Below the pieces are notes generated by a model. The model made no database searches. It was not told where the DNA came from and saw nothing but the letters and a program-made list of their open reading frames with translations. The position numbers were made by a program, and so were the translations under genes. From NCBI GenBank assembly GCA_947311565.1, contig CAMZLH010000015.1:1-52025 (forward strand): DNA of 52,025 nt, read 5' to 3'. Positions 36,548 through 45,226 of this stretch are shown here, in pieces. Position 1 is the first letter of the stretch. Every line of letters begins with the position of its first letter. Source of the DNA: an uncultured Nitratifractor sp. (GTDB taxonomy: Bacteria; Campylobacterota; Campylobacteria; Campylobacterales; Sulfurovaceae).

Positions 36548-36578
36548 AATATCTACAACCACTTGTGGTTGGGATATT
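36548..36578. terminator. bidirectional hairpin terminator
   Basis: AATATC and CAACCAC pair with GTGGTTG and GATATT around a TT loop, with a small internal bulge. It starts 4 bases after the cytochrome stop and overlaps the stop codon of the convergent asparaginase-like gene. A strong stem of 13 base pairs; the T-run is weak. Confidence 0.65.
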
Positions 36579-37065
36579 ACACCTTTGTAAATAGACCTAA
36601 TTCTCTATTTTTAATTATATTACTATAACTATCTACAACACCATTAAGCGCAATATAAACTCCACTGTTTGCAAGTTTGGAGTATCCAATTGCTAAAGCT
36701 AAGTTTGCAGTTGCTTCTATTGATTCAATAGAAAAAGGTACCATTGCACCAGTAAATACTATAGTCTTGTCAAGACAATTTTGACTAATATAGATTGCAC
36801 TTTTATCTATTGTGTCTGTACCATGAATAATAATAATTTTGCTATATTTAGACTCTTTAATTGCTGTTAAAAGTCTCTCTCTATCGCTATTTGTAAAATC
36901 TAAAGAGTCTTTTCCAATTATATTTATATAGTTTAAATTAGTTAACCAACACTCCTCTATATGTTTTAGTGATTTAGAGTTGTTATCTATCTCTAACTCT
37001 CCACTAACTCTATTGTATACTTTATTGAAAGTTCCACCTGTTGATATGATTAGTATATTTTGCAT
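36577..37065 (-). CDS. asparaginase N-terminal-domain protein (one-domain form)
   Basis: A 162-residue protein equal to only the first domain of L-asparaginase. The nucleophile loop STGGTF (Thr12) and the second Thr-Asp pair in IHGTDTIDKS are present, and a Lys in GYSKLANSGVYIALNGVV aligns with the catalytic Lys of the family. The C-terminal domain, which completes the active site across subunits, is absent and the stop falls at a neat domain boundary. Short relatives are known in Campylobacterota, so this is probably a stable family rather than a truncated pseudogene. Asparaginase activity is doubtful. Confidence 0.75.
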   Translation of the reverse strand: MQNILIISTGGTFNKVYNRVSGELEIDNNSKSLKHIEECWLTNLNYINIIGKDSLDFTNSDRERLLTAIKESKYSKIIIIHGTDTIDKSAIYISQNCLDKTIVFTGAMVPFSIESIEATANLALAIGYSKLANSGVYIALNGVVDSYSNIIKNRELGLFTKV

Positions 37066-37126
37066 ATAAAAGCCCTAATATTATAAATTTATGTTAAAAT
37101 ATCAAAAAAAATTTAAAGGTTGCTTT

Positions 37127-37948
37127 ATGATAATGAAGGGTAAGCGAGGAGTAGTACTTGGTATTGCTAATAAAAAATCTATTGCTTATGGTATTGCAAA
37201 AGCGTGTAAAGAGCAAGGTGCAGAGCTTGCTATTACATACTTAAATGAGAGGTTTCAAAAAAAACTAGAGCCAATTGCAGAAGATTTAGATTGTAAAGAT
37301 AGATTGTATCCATGCGATGTTACAAAACCAGATGAGATAGAGGCATTAAAAGAGTCACTAGAGAGAGATTTTGGAAAAATTGACTTTATAGTACACTCTA
37401 TTGCATTTGCACCAAAAGAGGGTCTTAGTGGTAGATTTGTAGATATTACAAAAGATGCATTTAGTGTGGCAATGAATATATCTGTCTATTCACTTATAGA
37501 GGTTACACAAAAATTAAAGCCAATACTTAGTGATGAGTCATCTGTATTAACTTTAAGTTATTATGGTGGAGAAAAGTATATACCAAATTATAATTTAATG
37601 GGTATAGCAAAAGCAACATTAGATATGACAGTTAAATATTTAGCTGAAGATTTAGGTAAAGATGGTATTCGTGTAAATGCTATTAGTGCAGGACCTATTA
37701 AGACTTTAGCTGCAGCTGGAATTGGTGATTTTAGCTTTATGTTAAAGTGGAATGCGGCACACGCTCCACTAAAGAAAAATGTAACTATAGCAGAAGTTGG
37801 AAATAGTGGAATGTATCTACTAAGTAACTTAAGTACAGCGGTTACAGGTGAGATTCATCATGTTGATAATGGCTATAATGTAATGGGTATGCCAGCAGTA
37901 AAATTTGATGAAAATGGAAAACCACATATAGCTTGGAATGGCGAATAA
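37127..37948 (+). CDS. fabI: enoyl-[acyl-carrier-protein] reductase FabI
   Basis: An NADH-dependent last step of fatty acid elongation. Nucleotide-binding segment GVVLGIANKKSIAYGIAKA is at the N-terminus. Catalytic Tyr and Lys are in YIPNYNLMGIAKATLD, with LSYYGGEKY before and GPIKTLAAAGIGDF after (triclosan-loop region). The ATG at 37127 is chosen because AAAGG precedes it at 37115-37119 and the resulting 273 residues match FabI; the in-frame ATG at 37091 would add 12 unusual residues. Confidence 0.96.
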   Translation: MIMKGKRGVVLGIANKKSIAYGIAKACKEQGAELAITYLNERFQKKLEPIAEDLDCKDRLYPCDVTKPDEIEALKESLERDFGKIDFIVHSIAFAPKEGLSGRFVDITKDAFSVAMNISVYSLIEVTQKLKPILSDESSVLTLSYYGGEKYIPNYNLMGIAKATLDMTVKYLAEDLGKDGIRVNAISAGPIKTLAAAGIGDFSFMLKWNAAHAPLKKNVTIAEVGNSGMYLLSNLSTAVTGEIHHVDNGYNVMGMPAVKFDENGKPHIAWNGE

Positions 37949-38043
37949 GTTTAGATTAATATATTTTAGATAAAATTCCAAACAATTTTGCATTGCAGAT
38001 TAGATGCATGTAAAGATAGCAAATATTTTAAGGATGTAGCAGG

Positions 38044-38178
38044 ATGAAAAGAACATATCAACCACACAACACACCTCGTAAGAGAACACACGGATTCAGA
38101 GTAAGAATGAAGAGCAAAAATGGTAGAAAAGTTATTAGAGCTAGACGCGCTAAAGGTAGAAAAAGATTAGCAGCTTAA
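38044..38178 (+). CDS. rpmH: 50S ribosomal protein L34
   Basis: A 44-residue highly basic protein, [20 protein letters not shown] at the start and a C-terminus of [13 protein letters not shown], as in all bacterial L34. AGGATGTAGCAGG precedes the ATG. A TAAAAT box at 37971-37976 is a candidate promoter. Its 3' end overlaps the apparent beginning of rnpA. Confidence 0.97.
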   Translation: MKRTYQPHNTPRKRTHGFRVRMKSKNGRKVIRARRAKGRKRLAA

Positions 38179-38513
38179 GAGGCTTTAAAAGATTAAACTC
38201 TCAAAGAGAGTTTAATAAAATATATTCAAAACCAAGCCACTCATGGCATAGTGAGTGGTTTGTACTCTTCTATAAAAAATCTACAAAAAAAGAGATAGCA
38301 TTTGTTGCTAGTAAAAAAGTGGGAAATGCAGTATCTAGAAATAGAGCTAAACGCTTATTAAGAGCACACTTTATTAGCAATTGTAATAGTTTAAAAAGCG
38401 GATACTATATTTTTGTAGCAAAAAACCCAATACTAACTTCTGATTATAAGAATGTTGAGAAAACATTTAATAAAATATACAAAAGATTGAAACTTTTTAG
38501 AGATATTGAGTAA
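38166..38513 (+). CDS. rnpA: ribonuclease P protein component (non-canonical start)
   Basis: Protein subunit of RNase P. The reading frame has the family core [25 protein letters not shown] and upstream the conserved N-terminal stretch [14 protein letters not shown], which aligns with the start of other RnpA proteins. The frame is open from the TAG at 38157-38159, but there is no ATG, GTG or TTG before a GTG at 38319 in the middle of the core. ATT at 38166 is the only near-cognate codon in the right place; AAAGG at 38152-38156 lies 9 bases ahead of it. That gives about 115 residues. A start at 38319 would remove the substrate-binding N-terminus and is unlikely. Confidence 0.75.
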   Translation: MSSLRGFKRLNSQREFNKIYSKPSHSWHSEWFVLFYKKSTKKEIAFVASKKVGNAVSRNRAKRLLRAHFISNCNSLKSGYYIFVAKNPILTSDYKNVEKTFNKIYKRLKLFRDIE

Positions 38514-38632
38514 AAAAATACTCTTTTTTTAGCTTTATATTCGATATTTAGAGACATTTCGATATAATTTCAAGATTAAATTAGTGTTGTTACGGCATAT
38601 CTAATTAAAATATAATATAAAGGTTTTAGGGT

Positions 38633-40267
38633 TTGGAAAAGTCGGATATGAATAAAAGATTACTGTTAGCACTAGTCTTATCGTTTTTAGTATTAAGTGC
38701 ATATGGTTATTTAATGCCTAATCAGAGTTTAGATGGTGAAAAAAATAGCTCATCTACTACAATTGCAGAGAGTAGTTCTATGAAAAAAAATAGTGCACCA
38801 GTTGCGCCAGCAAGTAGTAGTATTGTAAAGAGCCAAGAGCCTACTAAAATTAAGCCGCCAGTTACACAAAAGAGCGCTATCGAATCTATTGCAACTGTAG
38901 ATACAAAAAGATTTACTCTAAAAGTTGATAATCTTGGTAGAGTAAACTCACTAATTTTAAAAGAGACAAAATATAGAGATAAAGATGGAAATCCAATCGA
39001 TTTAATAAACAGAGATACAATTATGCCTTTAGAGGTTAGATTTAGAGATGATAAATTAAATAGTTTAGCATTTTCTACTAACTATAGTGTAAACGAGGCA
39101 AAAATTGATGCTACAACTACAGCTAAAGAGTTAGTTTTAACTCAAAACTTAGGTGATACAACTTTAACAAAAAAATTAAAATTTTATCCAGATGGTCATT
39201 ATGATTTGAGTGTTGAAGCATCTAATAATAGTGAATATTTTATAACACAAGGTTTTAGACCAACGATAGATGAGAGTATGTATATGGTTGTACGTGGTAC
39301 AATTGTAAGAGACTCTAAAGGAATTATAACAACATTAGAAGATGGCGATGTAAAAGAGGCACAAAATTTTTTAGATACAAGTGTAATTTCAGGTTCAGAC
39401 AGATACTATGCAACAATACTTTATAAAAAAGATGGTACTTTTAAATCTACTGTAGCATCATCTGGTGTTAAAGATTATGAAGATGAGCCTATTACTTTTG
39501 TTCAAGTTAATGGTAAAGAGAGACTATCTGGATATATTGGTGCAAAAGAGTGGAAACTATTTACTACTTTAGACCCTAAACTTACAGATGTTATTGAGTT
39601 TGGTTGGTTTACTTTTTTAGCAAAACCATTTTTTAAAGTAATGCTAGCTATATATAACTTTGTTGGCAACTGGGGTTGGTCAATTGTTCTATTTACTATC
39701 TTAGTTAAGCTAGTTCTATTCCCTCTCTCTTATAAGGGTTTAATGTCTATGCAAAAACTTAAAGATTTAGCACCTAAAATGAAAGAGTTAAAAGAGAAGT
39801 ATGGTAAGGATCCTGCTAAAATGAGTCAGCAGACGATGGCTCTTTATAAAAAACATGGTGCTAATCCAATGGGTGGTTGTTTGCCTATGTTACTTCAAAT
39901 CCCAATTTTCTTTGCACTATACAGGGTTTTATTAAATGCAGATGAGCTACAAGGCGCTTCATGGATTACATGGTTTGGTTGGATTACAGATTTGTCACTA
40001 AAAGATCCCTCTTACATCTTACCAGTTTTAATGGGTGTTACAATGTATATTCAGCAAAAAGTTACACCAAATACAATGACAGATCCAATGCAACAGAAGA
40101 TTTTTCAGTGGTTACCTGTACTTATGACATTCTTCTTCTTAACATTCCCATCGGGGCTAGTACTTTATTGGTTAACAAACAATATTTTAACAATAGCACA
40201 GCAGTACTATATTAACATTTCCTATGAGAAGTATAAACAAAATTTAAAAGCATCCAATAAGAGTTAG
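38633..40267 (+). CDS. yidC: membrane protein insertase YidC
   Basis: Inserts proteins into the inner membrane with or without SecYEG. Order: N-terminal helix (about 6-25); Ser/Pro-rich linker; large periplasmic beta-sandwich (about 75-320); five conserved C-terminal helices, including WSIVLFTILVKLVLFPLSY with the functional Arg/Lys-region groove, and PMGGCLPMLLQIPIFFALYR. 544 residues is typical. TTG at 38633 is preferred (AAGG upstream, and MEKSDMNKRLLLA resembles other YidC starts); ATG at 38648 is an alternative. No yidD gene lies between rnpA and yidC. Confidence 0.95.
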   Translation: MEKSDMNKRLLLALVLSFLVLSAYGYLMPNQSLDGEKNSSSTTIAESSSMKKNSAPVAPASSSIVKSQEPTKIKPPVTQKSAIESIATVDTKRFTLKVDNLGRVNSLILKETKYRDKDGNPIDLINRDTIMPLEVRFRDDKLNSLAFSTNYSVNEAKIDATTTAKELVLTQNLGDTTLTKKLKFYPDGHYDLSVEASNNSEYFITQGFRPTIDESMYMVVRGTIVRDSKGIITTLEDGDVKEAQNFLDTSVISGSDRYYATILYKKDGTFKSTVASSGVKDYEDEPITFVQVNGKERLSGYIGAKEWKLFTTLDPKLTDVIEFGWFTFLAKPFFKVMLAIYNFVGNWGWSIVLFTILVKLVLFPLSYKGLMSMQKLKDLAPKMKELKEKYGKDPAKMSQQTMALYKKHGANPMGGCLPMLLQIPIFFALYRVLLNADELQGASWITWFGWITDLSLKDPSYILPVLMGVTMYIQQKVTPNTMTDPMQQKIFQWLPVLMTFFFLTFPSGLVLYWLTNNILTIAQQYYINISYEKYKQNLKASNKS

Positions 40268-40275
40268 GAGTCTAA

Positions 40276-41076
40276 ATGATTAAAAAGTTTGAAGCAAAAA
40301 GTATCGAAGAGGCATGCAAGTTAGCTTCAGTTGATCTATCTATAGCTATAGATAAATTAGATTATGAAATTATGCAGTATCCATCTAAGGGCTTTTTAGG
40401 GTTGTTTTCTAAAAATGCACTAATTGCTGTAGTAGTTAAAGAGAGTAAAAAAGAAGAGAAGAGTAAAAGTTTACAATTAGAAGATAGTATAAAAGAAGAT
40501 AATAGAGATATCGAAGCAGAAGATAAAGAGTCAAAGCCTATATTAGAGCCTCAATTAGAGGAGTCAAAGATTGTTGACTCATTCTTCAATAGCAGTAAGG
40601 CAGATGATAGTAGTCTTAAATCTATTAGTGCAGAAGATTTAGAGTTAGAGATAAAAAAACTACTCTCATTTAGTTGTTTCAATTTAGATACAATTGAGTT
40701 AGATATAGAGGATAATACAGCATATCTTTTTATAGATGGTGATGATGCAGCTCTTCTTATTGGTAAAGAGGGTTATAGATATAATGCATTATCTTATCTT
40801 TTATTTAATTGGATAAATACTAAATATGGTCTATACCTTAAGTTGGAGATAGCTCAATTTTTAGCATCACAGCAAGATATGATTAAGCATCAACTTCAGC
40901 CAGTAGTAGATCATATAAATAAAGAGGGGTGGGGTAGAACTAAAGAGTTAAATGGTATTTTAGTTCAAATTGCATTAGAGTATTTAAGAGATACATTTTC
41001 AAATAAGTATGTTGCTATTAAGAGAACAAAAAGTGGCGATAGATATATAATTATTAACGATTTTAATAAAAGATAA
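40276..41076 (+). CDS. jag: RNA-binding protein Jag/KhpB (SpoIIIJ-associated)
   Basis: It has the Jag-N domain (about 1-55: KKFEAKSIEEACKLA and YPSKGFLGLF), an acidic Ser/Glu/Asp linker, a KH domain with LLIGKEGYRYNALSYLLF, and a C-terminal region in the R3H position. The R3H Arg-x3-His signature is not preserved, the end reading EYLRDTFSNKYVAIKRTKSGDRYIII, so this domain is degenerate. The gene lies 8 bases after yidC and overlaps mnmE by 1 base. It may bind RNA and help regulate envelope growth. Confidence 0.88.
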   Translation: MIKKFEAKSIEEACKLASVDLSIAIDKLDYEIMQYPSKGFLGLFSKNALIAVVVKESKKEEKSKSLQLEDSIKEDNRDIEAEDKESKPILEPQLEESKIVDSFFNSSKADDSSLKSISAEDLELEIKKLLSFSCFNLDTIELDIEDNTAYLFIDGDDAALLIGKEGYRYNALSYLLFNWINTKYGLYLKLEIAQFLASQQDMIKHQLQPVVDHINKEGWGRTKELNGILVQIALEYLRDTFSNKYVAIKRTKSGDRYIIINDFNKR

Positions 41077-42422
41077 TGTCAAATCAAACAGTTGCAGCAG
41101 TAGCAACAGCTAGTGGTGTTGGTTCGATAGCAATAGTAAGGGTTAGTGGGAATAGTGCTTTAGAGATATCTAAAAATCTTTTAAATAAAGATATGTCTCT
41201 AGAGCCACGAGTTGCCACTTTAGCATCTGTATATAGTAAAGACTCTAATTTAATTGATCAAGCAATCGTAATTTATTTTAAGTCACCAAACAGTTTTACA
41301 GGAGAAGATATAGTAGAGTTTCAGTCTCATGGTGGCTCTGTTATAGCACAAGAGATATTAGATACTTTAGTAAGTTATGGTGCATATTTAGCTAAACCAG
41401 GTGAGTTTACACAAAGAGCCTTTTTGAATGGTAAAATTGATTTAAGCGAAGCAGAAGCGATTGCAAAGATGATAGAGACAAAAAGTGTTGATGGTGCAAA
41501 GATTTTAGCAAGGCAATTAAAAGGCGAGTTGAGTGAGTATATAGATAATACAAGAGATAGATTAATATCTTTGCTTGCACACTCTGAAGTTATGATTGAT
41601 TATGCAGAAGAGGATATACCAGATGATCTATTAAATCAAATTGAAGAGAGACTAGTAAGTATAAGAGATGAGCTAGAGTCTATAGTAAAATCGTCACTTA
41701 GAAGAAAAGGATTAATAGAGGGCTTTTGGCTCTCTATTATTGGTAAACCAAATGTTGGTAAAAGCTCTATTTTAAATAAGATGTTAAATTATGATAGGGC
41801 AATTGTAAGCGATATTGCTGGAACAACACGAGATAGTATAGAAGAGCAGATAAAAATTGGTTCACATATTGTAAGAGTTGCTGATACTGCAGGTATTAGA
41901 GAGGCAACTGATACTATAGAGAAGTTAGGTGTTGAGCGTTCTATAAAGTGGCTTGATGAGTCAGATATTGTTGTTGCTGTATTTGATGCTTCTAGTGAAC
42001 TAGATAACGAAGATTTAAAGGTTTTAGATTTAATACATAACTCAAATGATTTAGAAGTTATTGTTGTACTTAATAAGATAGATATAGATAGAAAAATAGA
42101 TTTAGCAGTATTTAAAGAGTTTAATACTATCTCTCTGAGTGCAAAAGAGTCTGTTGATAATTTAATTATAGTAATAGAAGAGTCATTAAGTAGCTTCTCT
42201 AAAATTGATGAACTTATGCTTATCTCCTCTAGGCAAATAGATTCTGTTAATAGAGCAAAAGATGAGATTAATTATGCTTTAGAACCTTTATTAAATATAG
42301 AGTTGGAGTTTTTTAGTTACCATATAAATATTGCAATAGAAGCTCTAAATGAGATAACAAAACCATACAGACACGAAGAGTTACTAGATAAGATGTTTAG
42401 TGAATTTTGTTTAGGTAAATAG
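41076..42422 (+). CDS. mnmE: tRNA uridine-5-carboxymethylaminomethyl modification GTPase MnmE
   Basis: Works with MnmG to modify U34 of several tRNAs. The N-terminal tetrahydrofolate-binding domain is at about 1-118 (AAVATASGVGSIAIVRVSG). A helical domain encloses the G domain with GKPNVGKSS, GTTRDSI, DTAGIREA and LNKIDI. The C-terminal FCLGK contains the conserved Cys of the C-(I/L)-G-K motif. 448 residues is complete. Confidence 0.97.
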   Translation: MSNQTVAAVATASGVGSIAIVRVSGNSALEISKNLLNKDMSLEPRVATLASVYSKDSNLIDQAIVIYFKSPNSFTGEDIVEFQSHGGSVIAQEILDTLVSYGAYLAKPGEFTQRAFLNGKIDLSEAEAIAKMIETKSVDGAKILARQLKGELSEYIDNTRDRLISLLAHSEVMIDYAEEDIPDDLLNQIEERLVSIRDELESIVKSSLRRKGLIEGFWLSIIGKPNVGKSSILNKMLNYDRAIVSDIAGTTRDSIEEQIKIGSHIVRVADTAGIREATDTIEKLGVERSIKWLDESDIVVAVFDASSELDNEDLKVLDLIHNSNDLEVIVVLNKIDIDRKIDLAVFKEFNTISLSAKESVDNLIIVIEESLSSFSKIDELMLISSRQIDSVNRAKDEINYALEPLLNIELEFFSYHINIAIEALNEITKPYRHEELLDKMFSEFCLGK

Positions 42423-42484
42423 TTTTAGAGAACCCCTTATCTATGCTACTTATTTTGAGTTACACTATATAAAGAAAAATATTG

Positions 42485-42490
42485 TATAAT
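42485..42490 (+). promoter_or_regulatory. -10 box for the lipoprotein gene at 42552
   Basis: TATAAT 61 bases before the ATG. A TAAGAG/CTCTTA inverted repeat lies between this box and the ribosome binding site TAGGAG. A second TATAAT at 42532-42537 is closer to the gene. Confidence 0.4.
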
Positions 42491-42551
42491 TTTTAAAATA
42501 GACTCTTACTCTTGTTATAAGAGATCTAATATATAATTTTAGGAGAATTTA

Positions 42552-43220
42552 ATGAGAATATATACAAAAGCTTCCCTATTTATAGGAGCACTTTTAATAT
42601 TTAATGGATGTAATGTATACAGACAAAAGTTAGTTATGGAAGTACCTTATAATGGCAATGACTCTACTTTAGTTAGTGATGAAAATGAGAATAGTAATTT
42701 GGGTGATGTTGTTAACGAGACAATAAATGAGAGTAGTGAGCAGACATTTACCAATGAGAATGAAACCAATATATCAACAAAAAACACTACAGTTGTACAA
42801 AGAGTAGCTTTCCCTGTATCTGAGTATAATAGTTTAGCTACAACAGGTTCTGCTGCTGTTACAGGTAGTATATATATTAAGAGTGCATCTGGTAGTAGAG
42901 TTATTGGTAAAAATACACGATTATATCTAAACCCTGTAACTAGCTACTCTACACAGTGGTATTTAAAGAGTTACTTAGGTGGTGCTAAGATGTCAAAAGT
43001 TGATTCAAGGCTATTTAACTATCTAAAATTTACTACATCTAATAGTAGTGGCAATTTTGAGTTTTTAAATATACCAAGTGGCAGCTACTACCTTATAGGT
43101 GTTGTTAAGTGTGGAACAGCATGTGGCTATAGTAGCGTTAAGAATATAAGAATTGCTAAAAAAATATCTATCTTTGGAAGTGATACAAAGATGGTAGATT
43201 TAACAAAAAGTGTTAAATAA
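42552..43220 (+). CDS. lipoprotein with carboxypeptidase-regulatory-like (transthyretin-like) domain
   Basis: Function unknown. The signal peptide ends in a lipobox FNGC (Cys20). An Asn/Glu/Ser/Thr-rich, probably disordered stretch follows to about residue 90. The C-terminal part (about 100-222) starts TGSIYIKSASG and contains SNSSGNFEFLNIPSGSYYL, the pattern of beta-sandwich CarboxypepD_reg/TTR-like domains. Two close Cys in VVKCGTACGY may form a disulfide. A surface or periplasmic adhesion role is conceivable. TAGGAG precedes the ATG. Confidence 0.68.
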   Translation: MRIYTKASLFIGALLIFNGCNVYRQKLVMEVPYNGNDSTLVSDENENSNLGDVVNETINESSEQTFTNENETNISTKNTTVVQRVAFPVSEYNSLATTGSAAVTGSIYIKSASGSRVIGKNTRLYLNPVTSYSTQWYLKSYLGGAKMSKVDSRLFNYLKFTTSNSSGNFEFLNIPSGSYYLIGVVKCGTACGYSSVKNIRIAKKISIFGSDTKMVDLTKSVK

Positions 43221-43333
43221 CTCTTAAATAAAATTGGGTTTTTAATTTAGTATATTTTTACTCTATAGTAGTACTAAGTAATTGTGGTAGTTGATAACAA
43301 AATTATGCTAAAATATATTTAAAAAGGCATTAT

Positions 43334-45226
43334 ATGTTTGGTTTTTATAGAGTTGCCACAGTTGCACCCAAGTTGTTTTTAGCAAATCCACTTAAGAATG
43401 TAGATGAGATTATCTCTTCTTTAGAGAGTTGTGAAGATAAAAATGTATCTATTGCTAACTTTGGTGAACTTACACTAATAGGTTATAGTGTTGGAGATTT
43501 GATATTTAATACTTCTTTATTAAATGCGCAAGATTTAGCTCTTAAAAGTATATTAGAGTACTCTAGAAATGTAAATATTATCTTTACTATAGGTTATGCA
43601 CTAAAGTATAAAAGTAGATTATATAATACGGCATTAGTTATAAAAAATGGTGAAATATTAGGCGTTGTGCCTAAAACTTATATTCCAAACAAACAGGAGT
43701 TTTACGAAGCTAGATACTTTTCTAGTGGCAGAGATATTAAGAATGAAGTAGTAAATATTCTCTCTCAAGATGTACCTTTTGGCATTGATTTACTCTTTAG
43801 TGATAGTGATGTTTTAACTTTTGGTGTTGAGATATGTGAAGATCTTTGGGCGGTTACTCCACCTAGTAATATTTTAGCACAATCTGGTGCAAATCTTATT
43901 TTAAATTTAAGTGCTAGTAATGAAATTATTGGTAAAGATAGTTATAGAGTAAGTTTAGTAAGTTCACAAAGTGCAAGATTAATATGTGTATATGCATATG
44001 CTTCTAGCTCTCTTGGTGAGAGTGGAAGTGATACTATTTTTGGTGGTGATTTAATTATATCAGAGTATGGAACTATTTTAAAAAGAGATAAAAATTTAAC
44101 ATTTAATAGTAAGTTAATCTATGCTGATGTAGATATAAATAGAGTTTCTAATTTAAGAGTAAATGATAGCTCTTTTAACCAAAGCTCAATTAGTTTATGT
44201 AGGAGTATAGAGTTTAATAGTCTAAATAGACCAGCTAAGATAGATAGGTTTTATAATCCACATCCATTTATTCCTAATAGTGTAGATAGTATTAAGCAAA
44301 GAAGTGAAGAGATTACTAATATTCAAGCTTATGCATTAATTAGAAGAATGAGACAAGCTAATATTAAAAGAGCTCTTATTGGAATAAGTGGTGGGTTAGA
44401 TTCTACTTTAGCACTCTTATCTACACATAAAGCATTTATTGAGGCAAAGTGGGATATAAAAGATATTGTGGCTGTTACAATGCCTGGATTTGGAACAACG
44501 AGTAAAACACTAAGTAATGCAAAAGAGATTTGTAAAATTTTGGGTGTTACACTAAAAGAGATAGATATAAAAGAGTTAGCTACACAAGAGTTAAAAACGA
44601 TAGATCATGATCTAGAAACATACGATATTACTTATGAAAATACACAAGCTAGGTTAAGAACAGCAATACTTATGAATCTATCAAATAAGTTAAATGGTTT
44701 AGTGGTTGGTACAGGTGATTTAAGTGAAATTGCACTAGGATGGAGTACCTACAATGGAGATCATATGAGTATGTTTGGTCTAAATAGTGGTATACCTAAA
44801 ACATTAATTAAGTATCTAATTAGTTACTATGCAAAAGGCAACTTAGAAGTGCTATTAAAAGATATATTAGATACTCCAGTATCACCAGAGTTAATACCAG
44901 CAGTAGATGATAAGATAGTACAAGCTACAGAAGAGATAGTTGGACCATATGAACTACATGACTTCTTTTTATATCACTTTATACGAGATGGGTTTTCTCC
45001 TAAGAAGATATTTTATATTGCATCTTTAGCATTTAAAGATAAGTATAGTGATGACACAATTAAGAGATGGCTAAAACTATTTATTAAACGTTTTTTTACT
45101 CAACAATTTAAAAGAAATGCTATGCCAGATGGGGTAATGATTGGAACTGTATCTTTAAGTCCAAGAGCAAATTGGAGAATGCCAAGTGATTTATATTTTG
45201 ACTCTTTTTTAGAGGAGCTAAATTGA
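43334..45226 (+). CDS. nadE: glutamine-dependent NAD+ synthetase
   Basis: The last step of NAD synthesis. It has a two-domain protein: an N-terminal nitrilase-like glutaminase with Glu in ANFGELTLIGY, Lys in VVPKTYIPN and nucleophile Cys in FGVEICEDLW, then an NAD synthetase domain starting at about 340 with the pyrophosphate loop ISGGLDSTLAL and GTGDLSEIALGW. 630 residues is slightly short for the class but both domains are complete. AAAAAGG precedes the ATG. Its TGA overlaps the TTG of the next gene by 4 bases. Confidence 0.95.
   Translation: MFGFYRVATVAPKLFLANPLKNVDEIISSLESCEDKNVSIANFGELTLIGYSVGDLIFNTSLLNAQDLALKSILEYSRNVNIIFTIGYALKYKSRLYNTALVIKNGEILGVVPKTYIPNKQEFYEARYFSSGRDIKNEVVNILSQDVPFGIDLLFSDSDVLTFGVEICEDLWAVTPPSNILAQSGANLILNLSASNEIIGKDSYRVSLVSSQSARLICVYAYASSSLGESGSDTIFGGDLIISEYGTILKRDKNLTFNSKLIYADVDINRVSNLRVNDSSFNQSSISLCRSIEFNSLNRPAKIDRFYNPHPFIPNSVDSIKQRSEEITNIQAYALIRRMRQANIKRALIGISGGLDSTLALLSTHKAFIEAKWDIKDIVAVTMPGFGTTSKTLSNAKEICKILGVTLKEIDIKELATQELKTIDHDLETYDITYENTQARLRTAILMNLSNKLNGLVVGTGDLSEIALGWSTYNGDHMSMFGLNSGIPKTLIKYLISYYAKGNLEVLLKDILDTPVSPELIPAVDDKIVQATEEIVGPYELHDFFLYHFIRDGFSPKKIFYIASLAFKDKYSDDTIKRWLKLFIKRFFTQQFKRNAMPDGVMIGTVSLSPRANWRMPSDLYFDSFLEELN

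Noticed and set aside
37091-37126. A 12-codon extension of FabI
   Set aside because: The A-rich stretch contains the likely promoter and the ribosome binding site for ATG 37127.
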